Source: JBCCJA01 sp039045975
GTDB taxonomy: Bacteria > Planctomycetota > Planctomycetia > Planctomycetales > Planctomycetaceae
DNA: 16,650 bases
Assembly (NCBI GenBank): GCA_039045975.1
Contig: JBCCJA010000072.1
Location: 1 to 16,650 of the forward strand
Reading direction: 5' to 3'
Shown here: positions 14,956 through 16,650 of the stretch, piece after piece
How positions within the stretch are numbered: position 1 is the stretch's first letter
Layout: each line of letters starts with the position of its first letter
Made by a program: the position numbers and the translations under genes
Notes under the pieces: model-generated
What the model saw: the letters and a program-made list of their open reading frames with translations, nothing else
The model's database searches: none
What the model was told of the DNA's origin: nothing

Positions 14956-15120
14956 GTTCGGCGGCGGGGCGAGGGTGATCGCTCGTTTTCGCGCCTCAAA
15001 ACCGCGCAGACGGTTGCGACCGGTCGTCGCTGACGCGGCGGTGTGAGTTCGGCGGCGTCCCGGGGAGGGAACGCGACGTAGCGTTTCGCGAAGTGTCGGG
15101 CCGTCGGCGGTCCGAGGCCC

Positions 15121-16479
15121 GTGCCGCGTTCCCCCGGCGTCCGTCCGATGGCGACCCCGAAACCCGCAACAAAGCCGGCGACCGGCTTCCGCGTGATGCG
15201 GCTGTCGGACCTGAAGCCGGGGACGGTGCTGTCGGGCCCGATCTTCGAGGACCGGGCCGACCGCGAGACGCTGCTGCTCGCGAAGGGCCTGACGCTGACG
15301 GAGCGGACGCTCGAACAACTCGCGGATCGCGGGATCACGACGGTCAAGGTCGACCTCGACGTTTTCAAGAATTTGGCCGAGGGCAAGAAGGGCCCGAAAC
15401 GCGGCCGGGACCGCGTCCGGACGTCGGGCGAGCCCGCGCCGGCTCTCGGCGGGCGTACTTACACGGCCGACGCGGTCGCGCATGAAGTTTCGCGTTCGCG
15501 GGGCGTGATCGAATCGCCGGAACGGATGGGCGAATTCGGCGGGGCGTTGTCGGTCGCGACACGCGGCGCGACGCGGTTGCTGCGGGACATCGGGCGGTCG
15601 GGTGAGGTCTCCGGGTCGCTGGTCGGGCACGTTTCGGCGGCGACGCTGTCGCAGATGACGGACGATTTCGACCTGTTCACGCGGCTCGGGATCGGGCCCG
15701 AGGCGCGGGGCCCGCGGGGCGTCGAGACGCGTCCGCGGACGCTGCGGGCGGCCCGGCTGGCGATGGCGGCCGGGACGGTCGCGGGTCTGCCGCGGGAGCG
15801 GGTCAACGCGATCGGGACGGGCTGTCTGCTGGCCGACATCGGGTCGACGCCGGAGGACCGGCGGCTGGAGATGCTGCCGCGGAAGCTGAAACCGCTCGAA
15901 TTCTTCGAACTCACGAAGCGGCCGTCGCGGGCGGCCGACATTTTGGACCGGGCGCCGGAACTGGGCGGCGAGGTCCGTGCGGTCGCGTTCCAGATCCGTG
16001 AGCGTTGGGACGGCTCGGGATATCCGCGGGGCCGGAAGGGTTCGCAGATCCACCTGCTGGCGCGACTGGCGATGGTCGCGGACGTATACGCGGCGTTGAC
16101 GTCGCCGCGGCCTTGGCGGAAGCCGTACGAGCCGCACGCGGCGTTGCGGATCCTGCTCAATGAAACGCGGTCGGGGAAGTTCGACCCGGTCTCGGTGCGG
16201 ATCGTGATCGAGACGCTGTCGCTGTTCCCGCTGGGGACGCTGGTGACGCTCGACGACGGGGCGATCGGGCGGGTGGTGAGCTCGAACTTCTCGGATTACA
16301 CGCGGCCGGTGCTGACGCTGTACGACCGCAAGCACGGCGTGTGGGTCGACGAGCCGATCGACCTCGCGGGGGACGATTCGCGGGAGGTCGTCGCGACGTT
16401 CGACGGGCTGGAACAGGCGCTAGGGGAGTCCCCCGAAGCGTCGGCGGCGGAGCTGGTTGAGGCCGCCGACGCGTTGTGA
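15121..16479 (+). CDS. HD-GYP-family protein with degenerate metal site
   Basis: 452 residues from GTG 15121 (ATG 15148 is an alternative, ten residues in). The N-terminus (24-78, MRLSDLKPGTVLSGPIFED ... GITTVKVD) matches the DUF3391-like sensor lead of HD-GYP proteins. The C-terminal HD-GYP core is recognisable from RAARLAMAAGTVAGL (209-223) through ERWDGSGYPRGRKGSQIHLL (294-313), LAMVADVYAALTSPRPWRKPY (316-336) and a typical tail (FPLGTLVTLDDGAIGRVVSSN). The GYP motif is kept, but the HD pair is replaced (CLLADIGS at 235-242, where LLHDIGK is usual) and the HHE motif reads FQIRERWDG (290-298). Family enzymes hydrolyse cyclic di-GMP; this one probably cannot, and may bind it or a partner instead. 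No receiver domain or membrane segment is present. It is the last gene before the C-rich end. Confidence 0.85.
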   Translation: MPRSPGVRPMATPKPATKPATGFRVMRLSDLKPGTVLSGPIFEDRADRETLLLAKGLTLTERTLEQLADRGITTVKVDLDVFKNLAEGKKGPKRGRDRVRTSGEPAPALGGRTYTADAVAHEVSRSRGVIESPERMGEFGGALSVATRGATRLLRDIGRSGEVSGSLVGHVSAATLSQMTDDFDLFTRLGIGPEARGPRGVETRPRTLRAARLAMAAGTVAGLPRERVNAIGTGCLLADIGSTPEDRRLEMLPRKLKPLEFFELTKRPSRAADILDRAPELGGEVRAVAFQIRERWDGSGYPRGRKGSQIHLLARLAMVADVYAALTSPRPWRKPYEPHAALRILLNETRSGKFDPVSVRIVIETLSLFPLGTLVTLDDGAIGRVVSSNFSDYTRPVLTLYDRKHGVWVDEPIDLAGDDSREVVATFDGLEQALGESPEASAAELVEAADAL

Positions 16480-16499
16480 CGGCGGTCGGAGAGGCCTAA

Positions 16500-16650
16500 A
16501 GTCGGGCGTGATCTTTCGGTCCCGCACGTCCCAGTTCTGACTTGTTCTGGGCACGGCTTCCTCCCCCCCCCCCCCCCCCCCCCATTGTGCCCCCCCCCCG
16601 GTTACACGGTGCCGTACCCCCAAGGGTGGCGCGTCGCCCCCCGGTTGCCC
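16500..16650. other. C-rich low-complexity right end
   Basis: Beyond 16560 the sequence holds a run of 21 C at 16563-16583, a second run of ten C at 16590-16599, and further C-rich tracts. Nothing codes here. As at the left end this looks like unreliable contig-end sequence. Confidence 0.6.

Noticed and set aside
13693..16335. Long minus-strand open frame of 880 codons opposite the beta-propeller and HD-GYP genes
   Set aside because: Protein is dominated by Arg, Pro and Asp and runs across two well-supported genes on the other strand; long antisense frames are expected at this GC content.
16555..16650. Telomere-like or terminal inverted repeat at the ends
   Set aside because: The two ends share base composition but do not align as an inverted repeat beyond homopolymer runs.

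Overview
The window looks like chromosomal DNA of a planctomycete (Planctomycetota, probably class Planctomycetia) with very high GC. The assignment rests on gene content: a DUF1552 protein paired with a large DUF1587/1595/1592/1588/1585 cytochrome-type protein, two PEP-CTERM proteins, a PQQ-like beta-propeller protein opening with the motif WPQWRGP, and a REP-associated tyrosine transposase. The extreme ends (about 1-60 and 16555-16650) are homopolymer-rich and read like low-quality contig ends, so this is probably a whole short contig.

Layout. (1) 60-910: a RAYT transposase gene bracketed by short palindromes, followed by a 135-bp unit present twice in tandem, each copy ending in the same palindrome. 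(2) 913-4991, minus strand: DUF1552 gene downstream of the large multidomain gene, joined by a 17-bp tandem repeat (four copies) that is a duplicated stop/start junction. (3) 5260-7362, minus: an M3 oligopeptidase. (4) 7443-8684, plus: a secreted lipase/esterase-like alpha/beta hydrolase whose 5' end is invaded by two palindromic elements and which has no convincing start codon. (5) 8685-9124: non-coding, with a perfect 25-bp inverted repeat. (6) 9125-10367: a small conserved-looking protein overlapping a predicted CsgG/LpoB-like lipoprotein. (7) 10638-11805: a small acidic protein 25 bp upstream of a XerC/XerD-type recombinase. (8) 11897-13310: two paralogous PEP-CTERM proteins. (9) 13663-14955: secreted PQQ-like beta-propeller protein. 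(10) 15121-16479: an HD-GYP-family protein whose metal-binding histidines are replaced.

Functionally this is mostly housekeeping and cell-envelope content rather than a defence or biosynthetic island. Exported proteins dominate: Tat-type DUF1552, membrane-anchored cytochrome-like protein, lipase, lipoprotein, PEP-CTERM pair, beta-propeller. The most unusual features are small-scale: the self-contained stop/start repeat between the DUF1592-family and DUF1552 genes, the RAYT with its palindromes, the repeat-invaded 5' end of the hydrolase, and the degenerate HD-GYP domain. I saw no CRISPR array, rRNA, tRNA, integron or prophage. No complete undescribed multi-gene system can be supported from this sequence alone.
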